Assembly (NCBI RefSeq): GCF_014898815.1
Contig: NW_026515413.1
Location: 1-64,000, forward strand
Length of the DNA: 64,000 nt
Reading direction: 5' to 3'
Source: Panonychus citri
Taxonomy: Eukaryota; Arthropoda; Arachnida; Trombidiformes; Tetranychidae
Shown: one piece after another, positions 36,170-48,584 of the stretch
How positions within the stretch are numbered: the stretch's first letter is position 1
How the letters are laid out: the number at the start of each line of letters is the position of its first letter
Notes under the pieces: model-generated
Told to the model about the DNA's origin: nothing
Databases searched by the model: none
Seen by the model: the letters and a program-made list of their open reading frames with translations, nothing else
Made by a program: the position numbers and the translations under genes

Positions 36170-39100
36170 GAGAATTAACTTGAAAAATGTACACTATGAA
36201 CAATTTTTTCTACCATCGAATGAAATTGTTTGTATCATCAACCAATTCTTATTTTATCTTCTTACATCATCTCTTGCAAAACATGAGAAAAACACAAACT
36301 CCCATGATAACCTTCAAGACTTTTTTAATTGCAAATAAGCGGACGGATAAATGAACATCACCACCAATAATTAATTTAAATCAATTCAAAAGCCAGTTAC
36401 ACCCAGAGAGAGAGAGGATCAATCATATTATCAATTTAAAAATCTATCCAATGATACATTTTTTTTTTCTTGGTTCTTACAAAGACACAAAGTATTTACT
36501 GGACCAACTTGTTGTGGTCAACAAAATACAGAGAAAATTTAACCCAGACAATTACTACGAATCCGAACCGGACCACGAACGAAGTGATATTAATTATTCA
36601 TCAAGTAATCAATTAATCATCCCATTACAATAATCAGCGACAACGAAAAAAAAAAACAAACAACAATTTAAACAAAACGAAACTTTCACAAGTAATATTG
36701 ACCTAATTTACTTGTTATTAATCAACTTTAAACCAACAATTGGAATCAAACTATTTTCATTAAGAGCAGATTAATATATTTTTATCGTCTAATATTTACC
36801 ATGTTACAAATTTTGAGGATTAATTTGATTAGATTAATAGGATAATAATCAACGAGTTAATGTTCGTTGTCTCTCTTTACTGATTTGATTGTATAATGAT
36901 TTAGTTAACATGTATCATCTCGCCCTCCTCTCTCATTCTCTCAGCATTTCCTTTTCCTCTTTTATCTTTTATCATCTTATTCTCTTCCATGTTTAATCAT
37001 TTTCTACCTGAAAAAAACTTCGTCTTCTTGACTACATTAATTTCATCACAATTATGTATCTTTCCTCTTGCTGCTGATACTTTTCTTTTCCTCTCAATCA
37101 TTTGTTTTTCTCTCTTTTTTTTTGGAAAGTGGACCAATCAATCAACTTAATGGACCAATTATCATCATTACAATTCATCACAAACAACGACACTTATCCT
37201 ACCTGAATTACCTGGAAATCCAATTAACTATGCAAAAGAAACAAGAAAAAAAAACAACGGTGATAATAATATTTATCATCTACCAAATAAGTTGCCAAAA
37301 TCTTCACAATACATTCACACAATTAGCTAATTACAATTAATAGTAATAATTTACATACTACACTCAGTGTGAGTTTAATTGAAACAATTGAAAAAAGTTT
37401 TTCTTCAATGATAATCTTGATAATATCGTAGATGAGTGTATATTTTTTTCAATTTTACAATTTAATTTATGTACACCAATCAACTTGTATTTTTGTTAAA
37501 TTAACCTTTTGTGTCTTTGTATTAACCAGCAATTTAATCTAATCAACAACAACAAATCGAAATCTATATATTTACATCAAACATAAACTTAATTTTGTTT
37601 GAATCAAATGATAATCGTCTCTTATTATTATTGTTTATTGATGATCACCTTTTTTTTATGGTTAAATGGTTATTTTAATTTACCTTTTTGGTTTACTTAT
37701 TTTCGGGTTTACCGTTAATTGTGATTATTATCAATTGACGCTTCCTTTTTTTTCACCACTATCGCCAGTTATGCGTTTTTCGTGTCTAATTAACTGTTTC
37801 ACATTGAATTGGTTTGGTAATTAGTCAATTCCTTCAACCACAATCAAATTTGAATAAAAGTGTATGCAAGTTTGAAAGGAAGACAATTTGTTACCACTGA
37901 ATAGATTTCAAACCTTTCAGGAGAGTTAAATGTTTCTGTTGTGTTGCCTTGTTCATCTGAATTAATCATTTCAAATTGATTAGTTCCACTTAGAGATGGT
38001 TAAAAAAATTAAATGGTAATTTAACTAGAGAGGAATTAAAATGATGTTGAGTTTTAGGTTAATTGTGATATCGGATGAAAATTAAAGTCTGGATCCATTT
38101 TCTGTTCCAATTGAAGGAAAGTAAAGGTAACCACCATATAGATATCATGAATTATGGTGAAATATCGTTATGATTATGATCATCATCATGTTAATTGTTG
38201 ACTGGTAAACGAGAGCCTTTCAGATATTATGATTTACAAACCAAGGATGTGTTTTGTTTTTCTGGTGTAAGTGTAAATTGGATGATTTAACTGGATGAAT
38301 TTAGTTAATCATGATAAAGCAAATTTAAGGAATTTTGATCTATCATCATCATTGTTTCCCCATCACCAGTAATCGGAATATGATTACCATGATTGTCGAT
38401 AATCATCATCATCATCAACATCTAAAGGTGTAAATGTGATTCTAAACAGGTCATAAACACCATGAATGTCACTAAACCGAAAAAGAGAGAAATCCAAACC
38501 GATTAAATCCTTGAGCTTCTTAGTAGGTTCATCAGATTCCAATTCGTTATGGTGATTAATCTCTTTGCAAATGAATTACTTTCTCCAACTCATCCCAAGA
38601 ATAAATGCCAATGAACATCTACAAATAGAACAAAGTAACAAAAAGAGAGAAGAAAAAAAATAGAAAAGAAAACAATTAATGTTGATTGTTTACCTCTTAT
38701 TGCACCTCATCAGTTAATCTCTTCCAATAGTCACCATTCAGAGAAACACGTTTTCTTTTAACATTGTGGTTAATTGAAATTCTCTCATTGTTGTAACCAA
38801 TTAATCACAATTAATCAACTTCCTGGTTTGGAAAACACTGTTACATTCTGTAAAAGAAAAATAAACATCTAAACTTATGGTGAATTAATGAGACATCGAA
38901 AAAATAAACAAACGAGAAAATTGAATGTGACAAAGAGAAAGAGGGAAAATAAGATGACTAATAGTGCGAAAAGTCGCCATTTTGGATTTAATTTGTTCTT
39001 TTCTCTATTTTTTTCATTTTCTCTTCAAGGTTTGATTACTTCTTATTCTAATTATTTACTAATTAAATTAATTTTCGCTTACCAGTGAATTTAACCAGTA

Positions 39101-40080
39101 ACAGGATGACAACTGAATAGAATCCATGTGAGTTTTGTCTTTTGTTTTTTCTTTTCTTTTTCATCTTTGATTGATTTTCATGGAAAAATAATTTTCGCCC
39201 TTTTCCTTGCTCAATATTCACATCTACGGGTGTTTTCACTTGACTTTTTTATCTTTTTCTTTCATTTTGTTGTTTTGTTTTGTTTCTCTCTCACTCATAG
39301 AGATGATATTGTCTTTCGTGTGTCGTGTGATGCATGGTTAACATTTCATATCTCCCAAGGAATCTTACCAACACTCATTGGACTATTTTTTGTCATCTCT
39401 CTCTCTCTCTCTCTCTCTAGTGATCATCATCCTAATTTATATCTCTATAGTCATTGAAAACATTGGTACCCATCTTGGTGGTGTTTGTTTATGTGTTTAT
39501 GTGTCTATGTGCGGGATCACACGTTAGCCGGATGTCATGTTTACCTTGCATGATGGTTGTTTAAGAGGCAAGAGAAATAATTGTTTACCATGATGGAGAA
39601 AGTGAAGATGGAGGAGGAGATGATGAGGAAGAAGGACGATCATCATGTGGAGAAAGAGACAAAACGACAGAGAGAAAGTGATAGATGAGAGAAAGAGAAA
39701 GAGAAAGAGAAAGAGAGAAAGAGAGAGAGATTGTGACAAATTAATTGTGGAAAGAAAGAGAGAAAAATTAACCAGAAGACAGAGAATTTTATCTTCATTG
39801 CTTAAGGACGATCATCAGAATAAGAAGACAAGATGAGGGATTAAAAGAGAGGGAAAGAAATTAAAAACACGAGGGATTAACCACTGTCGACAAGAGAGAG
39901 AGAGAGAGAAAGGTTGGTTCCACTTTCTCAATTTTTCTTCATTAAAGAAAGAAAAGAAAGACGATCAGGGAAAGAGATCCACTTGTCTTACCAGTCCCGC
40001 CTTTCTCTCTGTCTTTCTCTGTCTTTTTCTCTCTTTCTTTCTATGGAAATTTAAGATATTTGTTTATATTCTCGTTAAAT
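36170..40080. other. Innexin A 3' flank and intergenic sequence
   Basis: AT-rich, with an ATC cluster near 38403-38418, CT repeats near 39393-39418 and GA-rich sequence at 39640-39910. The short open frames here look like low-complexity artefacts. No gene seen. Confidence 0.65.
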
Positions 40081-40104
40081 TGAATTGATCCACCGCGAGC
40101 CCCA

Positions 40105-40116
40105 TATATAAATAAG
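40105..40116 (+). promoter_or_regulatory. TATA box of the left small-ORF locus
   Basis: TATATAAATAAG sits after a short GC-richer stretch (CCGCGAGCCCC) and about 250 bases before the 40-codon ORF. The mirrored locus has TATAAATAAAG about 220 bases before its matching ORF. Transcription would start near 40135-40145. Confidence 0.6.
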
Positions 40117-40364
40117 GACACTAATTGTGTGATTAGTCAAATCAATCATCATCCAAGACAATCAGAGAATATTTTAAATTCTATCAATCATCAACCATAA
40201 AAATTAGATTAATCACCTTTACCTAAAGCTAATATTGTTCTTTCTCTTGTTTACTTTCTAACAGTTAATTTCTATTTTGGTTTGTTGTTTATAATCTCTT
40301 TCAACTCTGTCAACTGTCAACTTGTCGTGTTTATCTTGATGTTATTCATGTTCTACTTATGTTC

Positions 40365-40487
40365 ATGTATCAGTCTTTCCATGGTAATCAATCGATTAAC
40401 CTGATCAGTTCAATTGGAAGTCGACGAGCAAATTCTGGTAACGTTTTGGAACTTCGAGTGTTAACCAAAATTCATTTCACACCCTGA
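40365..40487 (+). CDS. Conserved small ORF 1, left copy (40 aa)
   Basis: ATG to TGA, 40 codons. Its paralogue is the 42-codon ORF at 59293-59421 on minus. From residue 11 the two share INLISSIGSRRANSGNVLEL exactly, then VLT.IH.TP and the stop. Within the shared part about ten codons differ silently and only three change the residue (R/Q, K/M, F/Y). That pattern indicates selection on the peptide. The first ten residues differ. The peptide is basic and partly amphipathic, with no signal sequence or membrane span. It is the first ORF downstream of a TATA box and lies 1.7 kb ahead of the two-exon ORF at 42189. It may be a separate micropeptide, the first cistron of a dicistronic mRNA, or an alternative first exon. 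Family not recognised. Confidence 0.6.
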   Translation: MYQSFHGNQSINLISSIGSRRANSGNVLELRVLTKIHFTP

Positions 40488-42188
40488 GGAGAAAAGGAAC
40501 AAGATAATCATCATCATCATCGTCTTAAAAGAAGTAAATTTTTAGCTTTTGTTTATTTTCCTCTTTATTCTTATTATTATCCTGCTCTTCCACCACCCAC
40601 CATCCTCATAATTTCATTAATTCATCAAGCTTCATTCTAATTAGCTCATTTATCTATTCTGTTTACTATCATTCTCTCTCTCTCTCATACATTTTGACTC
40701 TTTATTGCATCATCATTACCAATCAGTTGACTAATAATTTGGTTTTATTATTTGTCCCAATTTTAGATTGACTATGATGTTGACTTTGATCCTGCAATGA
40801 ACAGTTAACTTGAAATACTCTAAAAATTATTAGTTAAAACTTTTCCAATCAACTTTGGTTTATCGTTAGGCTGTTATTCAATTGTTACATCATTTTCTTG
40901 TAATGAATTTAGGACTTCGAGTGTCATCATCATTAATTTCACCTCTCGCTCCCTCTCTGTCTCCCTCACTTGTTTTCATAATCTCTCCCTGATTCCGTTC
41001 CAAATAAATCACTCACAAATCGATCTGAATACTCTATCGTTAGAAAATGAACTTTCATCATCATGATAGAGCATAGTGATTTTCACTATTGATTGTCTAC
41101 TGATTTTGCTAACGATGATTTGATCAAAATTCAACAATTAACCTAACTAAATTTAATTTGAACGTTTATATATTTTTACTGTATATAAGATTAATGAAAT
41201 TTCATCATTACAATTTATCAATGTATCTATTTAATGTGTTGCCTTAAGTTGTAACTACATTAAAATTGGAATTGATTTCATGATCAGATTATTGTAATAA
41301 TTAGATTGAGAGTAATTAATCAAGTTGATTGTTGCTCTTGTTTAAATCAGATTTGATTTTTTTTTCCAAAGTTTTGTTTATATTCATTTTACTATCAACA
41401 ACAATTAACAATTTTATTATCCCCCAATACTAATCACTATTGAACCAATAACAATAATCCAGTTACAGGTTAAAAAAACTGGTACAATGTGGATCACAAT
41501 TATAATTAAATTACTTTTTAATTACGAACTCACTCTGACCATTAAGGTAGACTAATTTAATCCTGCAACTAAATTAATTAGTTTCAGACTAAACTAATTT
41601 TATAATCTCTTTAAATTTTAACAGTTTTTACTCAATTTTATGATTATTTAATTATCACAATAATTTTCCCAATCATCGATAATATTTGTTCACTTCTCAT
41701 TCAAATCATAACTCGATTGTACCATGAAAATTGCACTAATTTAGTTATAAATCGTCTCGATGTAAACAAAATTGGACAAACCATTGATTCAGTTACTGAC
41801 CGTTTCCCTCCAACAATCTTCACAATTTAACAATCGATTGATTTTTATTCTTGGCAATTTGTCTTGATTGTTTCAATTTCATCCATTCATCATCCTACTA
41901 ACTCACCCAAATTCACCTCATTCACTTGAATTACCTCACTCTTTTATTGAGATTCTAATCATCTTTCTCTCTCTCTCATTACAGGAATTGTTTCTAATTA
42001 CAGGTAATACTGAAGGTGGAAGTATGGAAGTTTATTGATTAACTTTGGCAAAGTACAATCTAAATCGAGTTGATTAAATTTCACAGTTGAACTCTCATAA
42101 TCCTCAATAATCACTCACTTGGTCATCACTCACCTTGAATACAAACACAACAATTACCTCAAATAACAAAGAGAAATTAATATAAATT
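40488..42188. other. Sequence between small ORF 1 and ORF 2, left copy
   Basis: AT-rich with CT runs. It is probably intronic or 5' UTR if the two ORFs share a transcript. In the mirrored locus the equivalent distance is only about 270 bases. Confidence 0.5.
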
Positions 42189-42562
42189 ATGCCTTTAGCT
42201 CAGAGTCAAGTTTTAATACTATCTGATCTTCATCACAGGTAAACAACTCAATTCGAAAACTTTTAAACTGATTGTTTTAGAATGGGAATAAAAAAATTCT
42301 AAAATTAATTTTCTTCTCTCTTATCAACAGTCGAGAACCAGTTATTGAGAGATCACAATGTCACAAATTGGACGCAAACCCAAAGACAATAGCGATTTCA
42401 TCAGTATCCAACTTGGAATCAACCCTGAAGATTAAAATATCACAAACAAAAACAACAACCAAATTATCACCAGCTGATCATCAATCAAAATTAGAAATCA
42501 CTAATCCATGGGGACCCATGTTTAAGGATTATGAGGCATTTATCGATGCTCATATATGTTAA
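42189..42562 (+). CDS. Unrecognised 93-aa protein, left copy of an inverted pair (ORF 2)
   Basis: Two exons: 42189-42238 (16 codons plus 2 bases, donor GTAAAC) and 42331-42562 (acceptor CAACAG), joined as HHS-REP. The protein starts MPLAQSQVLILSDLHHSREP, has a Ser/Thr/Lys-rich variable middle, and ends NPWGPMFKDYEAFIDAHIC. The paralogue at 58652-59020 has the same exon-1 length (50 bases), the same phase and both conserved ends, but a different linker. There is no signal peptide, no transmembrane segment and no zinc-finger pattern. The layout, with conserved short motifs at both ends of a disordered linker, suggests an adaptor or regulatory peptide, but I do not recognise the family. Confidence 0.75.
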
Positions 42563-45171
42563 ATTCAGTCCGAGTTTAAGGCCTGGAATTTTTTTCCAAT
42601 CTTCTTGTTTACAAAAGTACATTAAACTATCTCTTCTCTCCCTCTCTCTTTCTTGTTGAGTTTTTTGTCCTTTGTCTTGGTGAAAAGGATAATGAAGAGA
42701 GAGAGAGAGAGAAAGAGGATCACCATCATCACCATCATCATTATCATCATCATCATCATGGTAATTAACACCAGTTAGCATGGAGAAAAGACTCGAAAAA
42801 AAGTTCTGTTCTGCAACATCGCTAATTACAATCTACGGAACAGTGGTAATAATGATTAACTCACAGTAAACAGAATCAAGAAGATTGTTAAAGTTTCCAA
42901 AAGTGTCTGGTTAATTAACATGAATGAAACTTGATTTACCGGTTAGAAATCATCTAATTAAAATCTATCTGTACCTATTTCTGTATTAAAGAAAGATAAT
43001 AATTAAAAGAATTACAATTAAACATGGTAATGATTAATGAAGATCATTTAAAATTATGAAATCTAAAAGAGACTCGAATCAATGAACAATAACAATTGAT
43101 AATTTACTTTATACAATTTAATTGGAAGATACTTGGAACCCGATGAATTGATTAGCGAATCAACTTTAATCATTATTACTCAATTTGATTGATTGTTAAT
43201 CAGTTGGATCGATAGAAATCATTGAATAGAATCAAATTAATTTAATTCAAATTGGCTAAAAACAAAGACAATACAAAGAAGAGTTAATTGTTTACTTAGT
43301 ACTTACAATATATCTTAATTAACGATTGCTTAATTGTTGGAATCATAATGGTCTATTAATATAATTATGATTGACATTGGATCAAGTTTTCATTGATTAT
43401 CATTGATTACAATTAATTCATCACATGGTGACTTGTTTTTCAACAACCAGACTCAACAATTAACTAACTTTCTGCAACAATTAGCAATATTTAATTATTA
43501 ATAGATTTGCCTCTTATAGTAAATTGATTACAAAATCATTTTTTAATTATCAAGAGAGTCAAGAGAAAAGTTAATTGTTATCAATGAAATTTGTCCAACA
43601 AGGTTAACAATTATACCAATACTTAATCATTACAATAATTAAATTGTTCATCTGACCTTAATAACCAAATTATTGATCAATCACAACTTCACAACAATTT
43701 AACTAAATCACTTAAAATTGAGTCTTTGTGATTTGCTGGAAATGATTTGATTTGAGTTGTAACAATCAAAATGATCAAATCGATTGATAAAATTTAAAGG
43801 TCAACACAAAGTTTCAACAATTTAAACCTCAAGTATTTGACCTCAACAAAATAAAGGTGATTGACATTTTTGATTTGATTTGATTTAGTTTGTCAATTGA
43901 CAGAAAATCATGTTGATATTATGCTAATCACAATAGTTGATCACAATTTAGTTAAACAAATTCCTTAATCTATTGTAATCACATCTTATTGTACATGATG
44001 ATTGAGACATTTCAATTTAAATTGTTCACTGGGAAAGTTGTTTATTTAATTGTCAAGGTAAAAGGTTGACAATCAGATTTAATTGTCAACAATTGACAGT
44101 ATTATTTATCATTAGTTTTGATTGTAGTTGTTGTTGTTATTATTATTTGATTTAAATGTGTCCATGAAGATGATGAAGATTAGTTAAATTTTCAATTTAA
44201 ATCCACTGATTAATAACAAGATTTAACCTTGGGATTTAGTTGTTGATTAAATTAATTGTCCAAGGTTGAATGGTTAATTGATTATGTTTTAATCTGATTC
44301 TTAAAACTTTAACTAACTCATTTTTTCATTGATTAAAGTGAAAGTTATTGATTTAATTGTCTAAAAATCAAAGTGTATTAATAATTACCGGAACAATTTA
44401 GTTAAAACTGATGGTAGTTAATTCATTTACCTAATCTAATTAATCTCTAGTTAATTTGATTGATTTGGGTTTTACCTCGAGGAATCAATTAACAATTTAA
44501 ATCGATTCAATTTGTCTTCAGCTTTGCAACAATTTAACTTTAATTGTGATTTATTGTCAATCCCAACAATTGATTTCATTTAGTGAGTGAATTTTTTAAC
44601 AATGATTTAGTTAATTGCTGAGTCAATCAATGATTTAGCAATTTAGTTACCGTTTCTTTTACCATGATTTACAATTAATTGTAAATAACGATGATGGGAT
44701 AAAAAAAAATCTCCTTTAGTTAATCAACAATTAAGGTAACAATTTATTTCCGTAATCATGGGTGAGTTGACTTTCTTCATTATTGTTTCAACTTTCCAAT
44801 CTCATTCAATTTGTCGCTTAATTGTTGAGGTCATCTACTGATTACTATTTACTTTATTTACACTGTTTACCTTAGTAATTAAAAAAATGAAGATTTACAA
44901 AATGAACAATTAGTTTTAATTGTCCACTTACTGATTGTCCCTCACTTACAAGTTAAATCATATGTTTCCTTATTTACAGTAATCATCAAGTTTGTTTACC
45001 TTTGTATGTGGATTAACTGTTTTAAAGTTCAATTGATTAACCAGAGAAAAACTTTCTAATTCTAATCACCAGTGAATTGGTCAACAATTAGACTGTTAAT
45101 TAATCACTTTCATCATACCAGAATCAACTAATTACTGCAACGAGAAGGAAAGTGACAGAGAACAACCAGAA
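42563..45171. other. AT-rich intergenic region
   Basis: Begins with a CT/GA and ATC repeat patch (42630-42760), then AT-rich sequence rich in CAATTAAC-type words. No gene seen. Confidence 0.7.
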
Positions 45172-47481
45172 ATGGGCTACTCTGTACAGTACTTCTCGTG
45201 TGCTAAAGTTTGTCTAATATTTTTCAATTTTATCCTATGGGTAAGTTTAATTGTCCAATTAATTAATCTGATCAATAATCAAACTGAAAATTATTGAGAA
45301 AAGTTTTCCCCTCAAATCGGATTAAAAGTCAATATCATTAAGCGAAAATAAAATTAAGATTATTGATTGAGAAAAAGTAACCAAATTGAAAAAACTTAAT
45401 ACGATTAACATGAATAGCAATAGAATTAACAATTAATTTTATTCAATTAATTAAAATTGATTTTCTTTGAATCATTAATTGTTAACTGGAACTGGATTAA
45501 TGGAACTTGCAATTGTCATGAAAAGATTAATGTAAATTTTATCCTTTCCATCAATATGATAATCATATTTTTCCGTGTTTCATATTAACCTTGATGAGAA
45601 TTTCAACTTTTTTAATTTTAATCTCTCTTGATTTTTTTTCTGTTATCCTTAATCTATTAATCACTATTAATCTGTTGATCAGTGTTCCGGAATGACATTG
45701 ATAGGAATTGGACTCTGGTTCAGAATCGATCCTAAAATGTATGAGCCAACCTTATACATCGATACCGAAAACTTTATCAACGTTGGTTGGATTATGATGT
45801 TCAGTGGATTAGCGATCGTTATATTATCGTTTATTGGCTGCATTGGGACATTAACAAATTCAACATGTAAATTGGGCTCGGTAAGCAGAGAGATTAAAGA
45901 AAAGTCAATAATCTAAATCCCTATCAATCTGATAATCTAATAATTAGTTGACAAAATTTTCCAATTTTCTAATTTTAGTACATCTTTATGATGGCCCTTT
46001 TGATTGGACTTGCAATCGCTTGTGTAGTTTTGGCTTCAACTCATGGTTTCGGTGAAAGAGTATGTATCTAATATCCAATCATCATGGTCATCATCATTAT
46101 TCATCAAATCAATCAGAATAATTAACGATGTTGTCACACAATTAAACAAAATCTCATTGACAAGTTAAATGTCCTTCAATTGATTTGAAACAAACAAAGA
46201 TAACCAAAGATAATTTCTGAATGTAATGAACTTTATCTCTGAATGTCCCTGAATAAATTGACAAGGAATTAGGATGTTAGGGATAAAGATGAAGATGACA
46301 AATTAAATTGATAGAAAAAACTGACAAAATGATAAATTGTTATCATCCTATTTTCTTAATCGTAAACATTTAACTTTCCAATTGGATTTCATTTCTCACA
46401 AAATGGATTGATGAAAGTGATTAACTCAATTTCATTGTAAATATTATGGATTATACAATGTGACTGATTAACATAATCAGTAACCATAAATATTAGATTA
46501 CTTTCTCATAATCATAATCTTCATCTGCTAATACATGTTGATAATGTTTCATCTGATTATCTTCATGGTCTTGTTGTTGATGATGATGATTGTTGATGAA
46601 AACGCATTTTTATCCCAAAAACACACTTCTAGAGATAATAATCTAAAGTTTCAAGCCCACATATAAACTGAAAATTTATCATGAATTTCCCATGAATATC
46701 ATTAAGGAATCTAAAGTTAATGTGTGACAATATAACTAAGTTAATTATCTTGAAACTGGTTCATTCTGATGTGCATGATGATTACTCTACCTTTTAGTAG
46801 TTTATTACGAGAGGAAATTTCTTATTCCGATTAATGTTCAACATGAACATGATTTAACTAATCTGATTCTCTCTCTCTCTCTTTTCCTCCTGATCATTAT
46901 CCTAATTATGATCATGTAATAATAATACTTTTCAGTTGGAATACTATGTAACTCAACAAGTTTTAATCCAAATTCAACAAAGACCATTCAGTGAAAAATC
47001 TCGAGAGCTTCTTGATTTTGTTCAAGTAAAGGTAATTAGCGATTTGTAATCAGTTAATCAACAGGAGATTCTTAATCTAGAGGATTAATCTGTTAACCTT
47101 GATATTTGTTATTCTATTTTGTAATTTGTTTTTAGTTAAAATGTTGTGGTGCTGAAAACTTCAATGATTACCATCGATATGGTTTGGAAGTTCCTGTCTC
47201 ATGTTATCGAGAACAAGCTAATTTCATTAACCAAGAGGTAATAATATAATTATATTGATTATTTTTCTATAGAAATAACTTAATTAATTTGTTGTTTTCT
47301 TATTTTCTCTTAATCCAACAATAACATCAAGGGATGTGGTCGAGTTCTTGGTCGTTTCTACGATTTAAGAGGTGGAATCGCTCTTGGTTTGAATGGATTC
47401 ACATTAATCATCGAATTTGTTTGTCTGATTTTTGCAATATCACTTTTTTGTGTAATCAGACACACAGAACTTGATGATTAA
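45172..47481 (+). CDS. Tetraspanin, six exons, complete
   Basis: Four-span membrane organiser. Exons 45172-45240, 45683-45880, 45979-46059, 46936-47031, 47136-47237 and 47332-47481 all join in phase 0 at GT/AG borders and give 231 aa. TM1 begins in exon 1 (CLIFFNFILW) and ends in exon 2; TM2 is in exon 2 (MMFSGLAIVILSFIGCIG); TM3 is in exon 3 (FMMALLIGLAIACVVLA); TM4 is in exon 6 (LIIEFVCLIFAISLFCVI). The large extracellular loop carries the CCG signature at the start of exon 5 (LKCCGAENF), then VSCY and, at the start of exon 6, GCG, giving the standard four-cysteine pattern. Exon 4 could instead end six bases earlier (CAA|GTAAAG), removing VK. An AATAAA lies about 10 bases after the stop. 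No counterpart was found in the right arm of the inverted duplication. Confidence 0.92.
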
Positions 47482-47803
47482 CAATAGGAACAATAAATCA
47501 ACACCCGCCATCATCATTAACTAAATCACAAACTTCAAGCTCATCGATAAAACAAACTTTTATTTATTGAAATGATTTTCTGTCTTTTTTTACCTTAAAA
47601 TTTTAATCTATTGATAATCTAATATTAATAGAATCTTTAGTCAAATTAAAACATTCAGAACTTTTTCAATTTAAATTGTATGATATAATAAGTACGGAAT
47701 TGGATTATCTACTGAATATCCATTTAGATCGATGTGAGACATCATATCGACCAACATTTGAGATCATGCGAAGCGAAATGAGGTTAAAGAACTTAACAAA
47801 ATG

Positions 47804-48085
47804 GATAAGGCCAATCCTTTCCGCGTTGGACATTAACCATTGTTTAATTAATTGCTTCTTATTGGGTGGTAAGGTACTGTACCATTTGCGAATAGATCGA
47901 CACATAAGAATCGCCACTAATTTACCAAGTGGTCAGAGTATAACCCAAACAATGACAGGAACATGACGACTGGAGGCCGTACGAAAGTGTCTCAGGCCAC
48001 AAGAGTTCCATTGATCAGCCTGTTTTCGTAATGATAGATTATCAAAATTGCGGTTGGAAAATGATTTAGCTAAATTTGGAGAAAA
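47804..48085 (-). pseudogene. OMA1 protease fragment 1 (N-terminal region)
   Basis: Fragment of the mitochondrial metalloprotease OMA1 (M48 family). Reading leftwards it shows a Ser/Arg/Asn-rich presequence-like part (FSNRNFDNLSLRKQADQW), then RHVPVIVWVIL, a TGA where the other copies have CGA, then SIRKWYSTLPPNKKQL and NAERIGLI. There homology to the other copies stops. No catalytic region follows. It is the mirror partner of the fragment at 53100-53480 and lies tail-to-tail with the tetraspanin. Confidence 0.8.
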
Positions 48086-48584
48086 TTCAAAAGAATCTTT
48101 TTATTCTAATGGGATGTTATTGAACTAGAATCTCCAAGAAAAAGAGAGAGAGAGATATAAAGTATCTTTGTACTGAACTTCTGAACTTTCAGAATCCTTG
48201 AATAAATACGAAATGAATAACATTGTATTGGACTTGATGAATATGTGAAAATAATCAGGAGGTTTTTAATTATTCAGAAATTAAATGATAAAGAAATTTA
48301 AATGTTAACTTTTTTTGCTTTGCACCAATGAATAAATGCAAATCAGCAATACATTATCTCCTTGCTATCGATTTGATTGATCAACTAAATTAACATGACT
48401 CTTATTACCAAAAGTTTCTAAGCGATTAAACTACTCACTATTATTCTATTTTTTTCGATAGTTCAGCTCATTCTAAGATCGTCAACACAACGAGTTATCT
48501 GAATACTCGCCCGAACTTCAATGCTTCAAAATGAATTCCAATTTAGAAAGAACAGAATTTGAATGGTGTATCAGTTTACTTTAA
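48086..48584. other. Intergenic sequence between OMA1 fragment 1 and the channel gene
   Basis: AT-rich with a short GA run near 48138-48155. No gene seen. Confidence 0.6.

Noticed and set aside
39645..39836. Arg/Lys/Glu-rich plus-strand frame resembling a nuclear signal
   Set aside because: GA-repeat translation only.
47676..47966. 96-codon plus-strand frame
   Set aside because: Antisense shadow of OMA1 fragment 1; the minus strand carries the homology.
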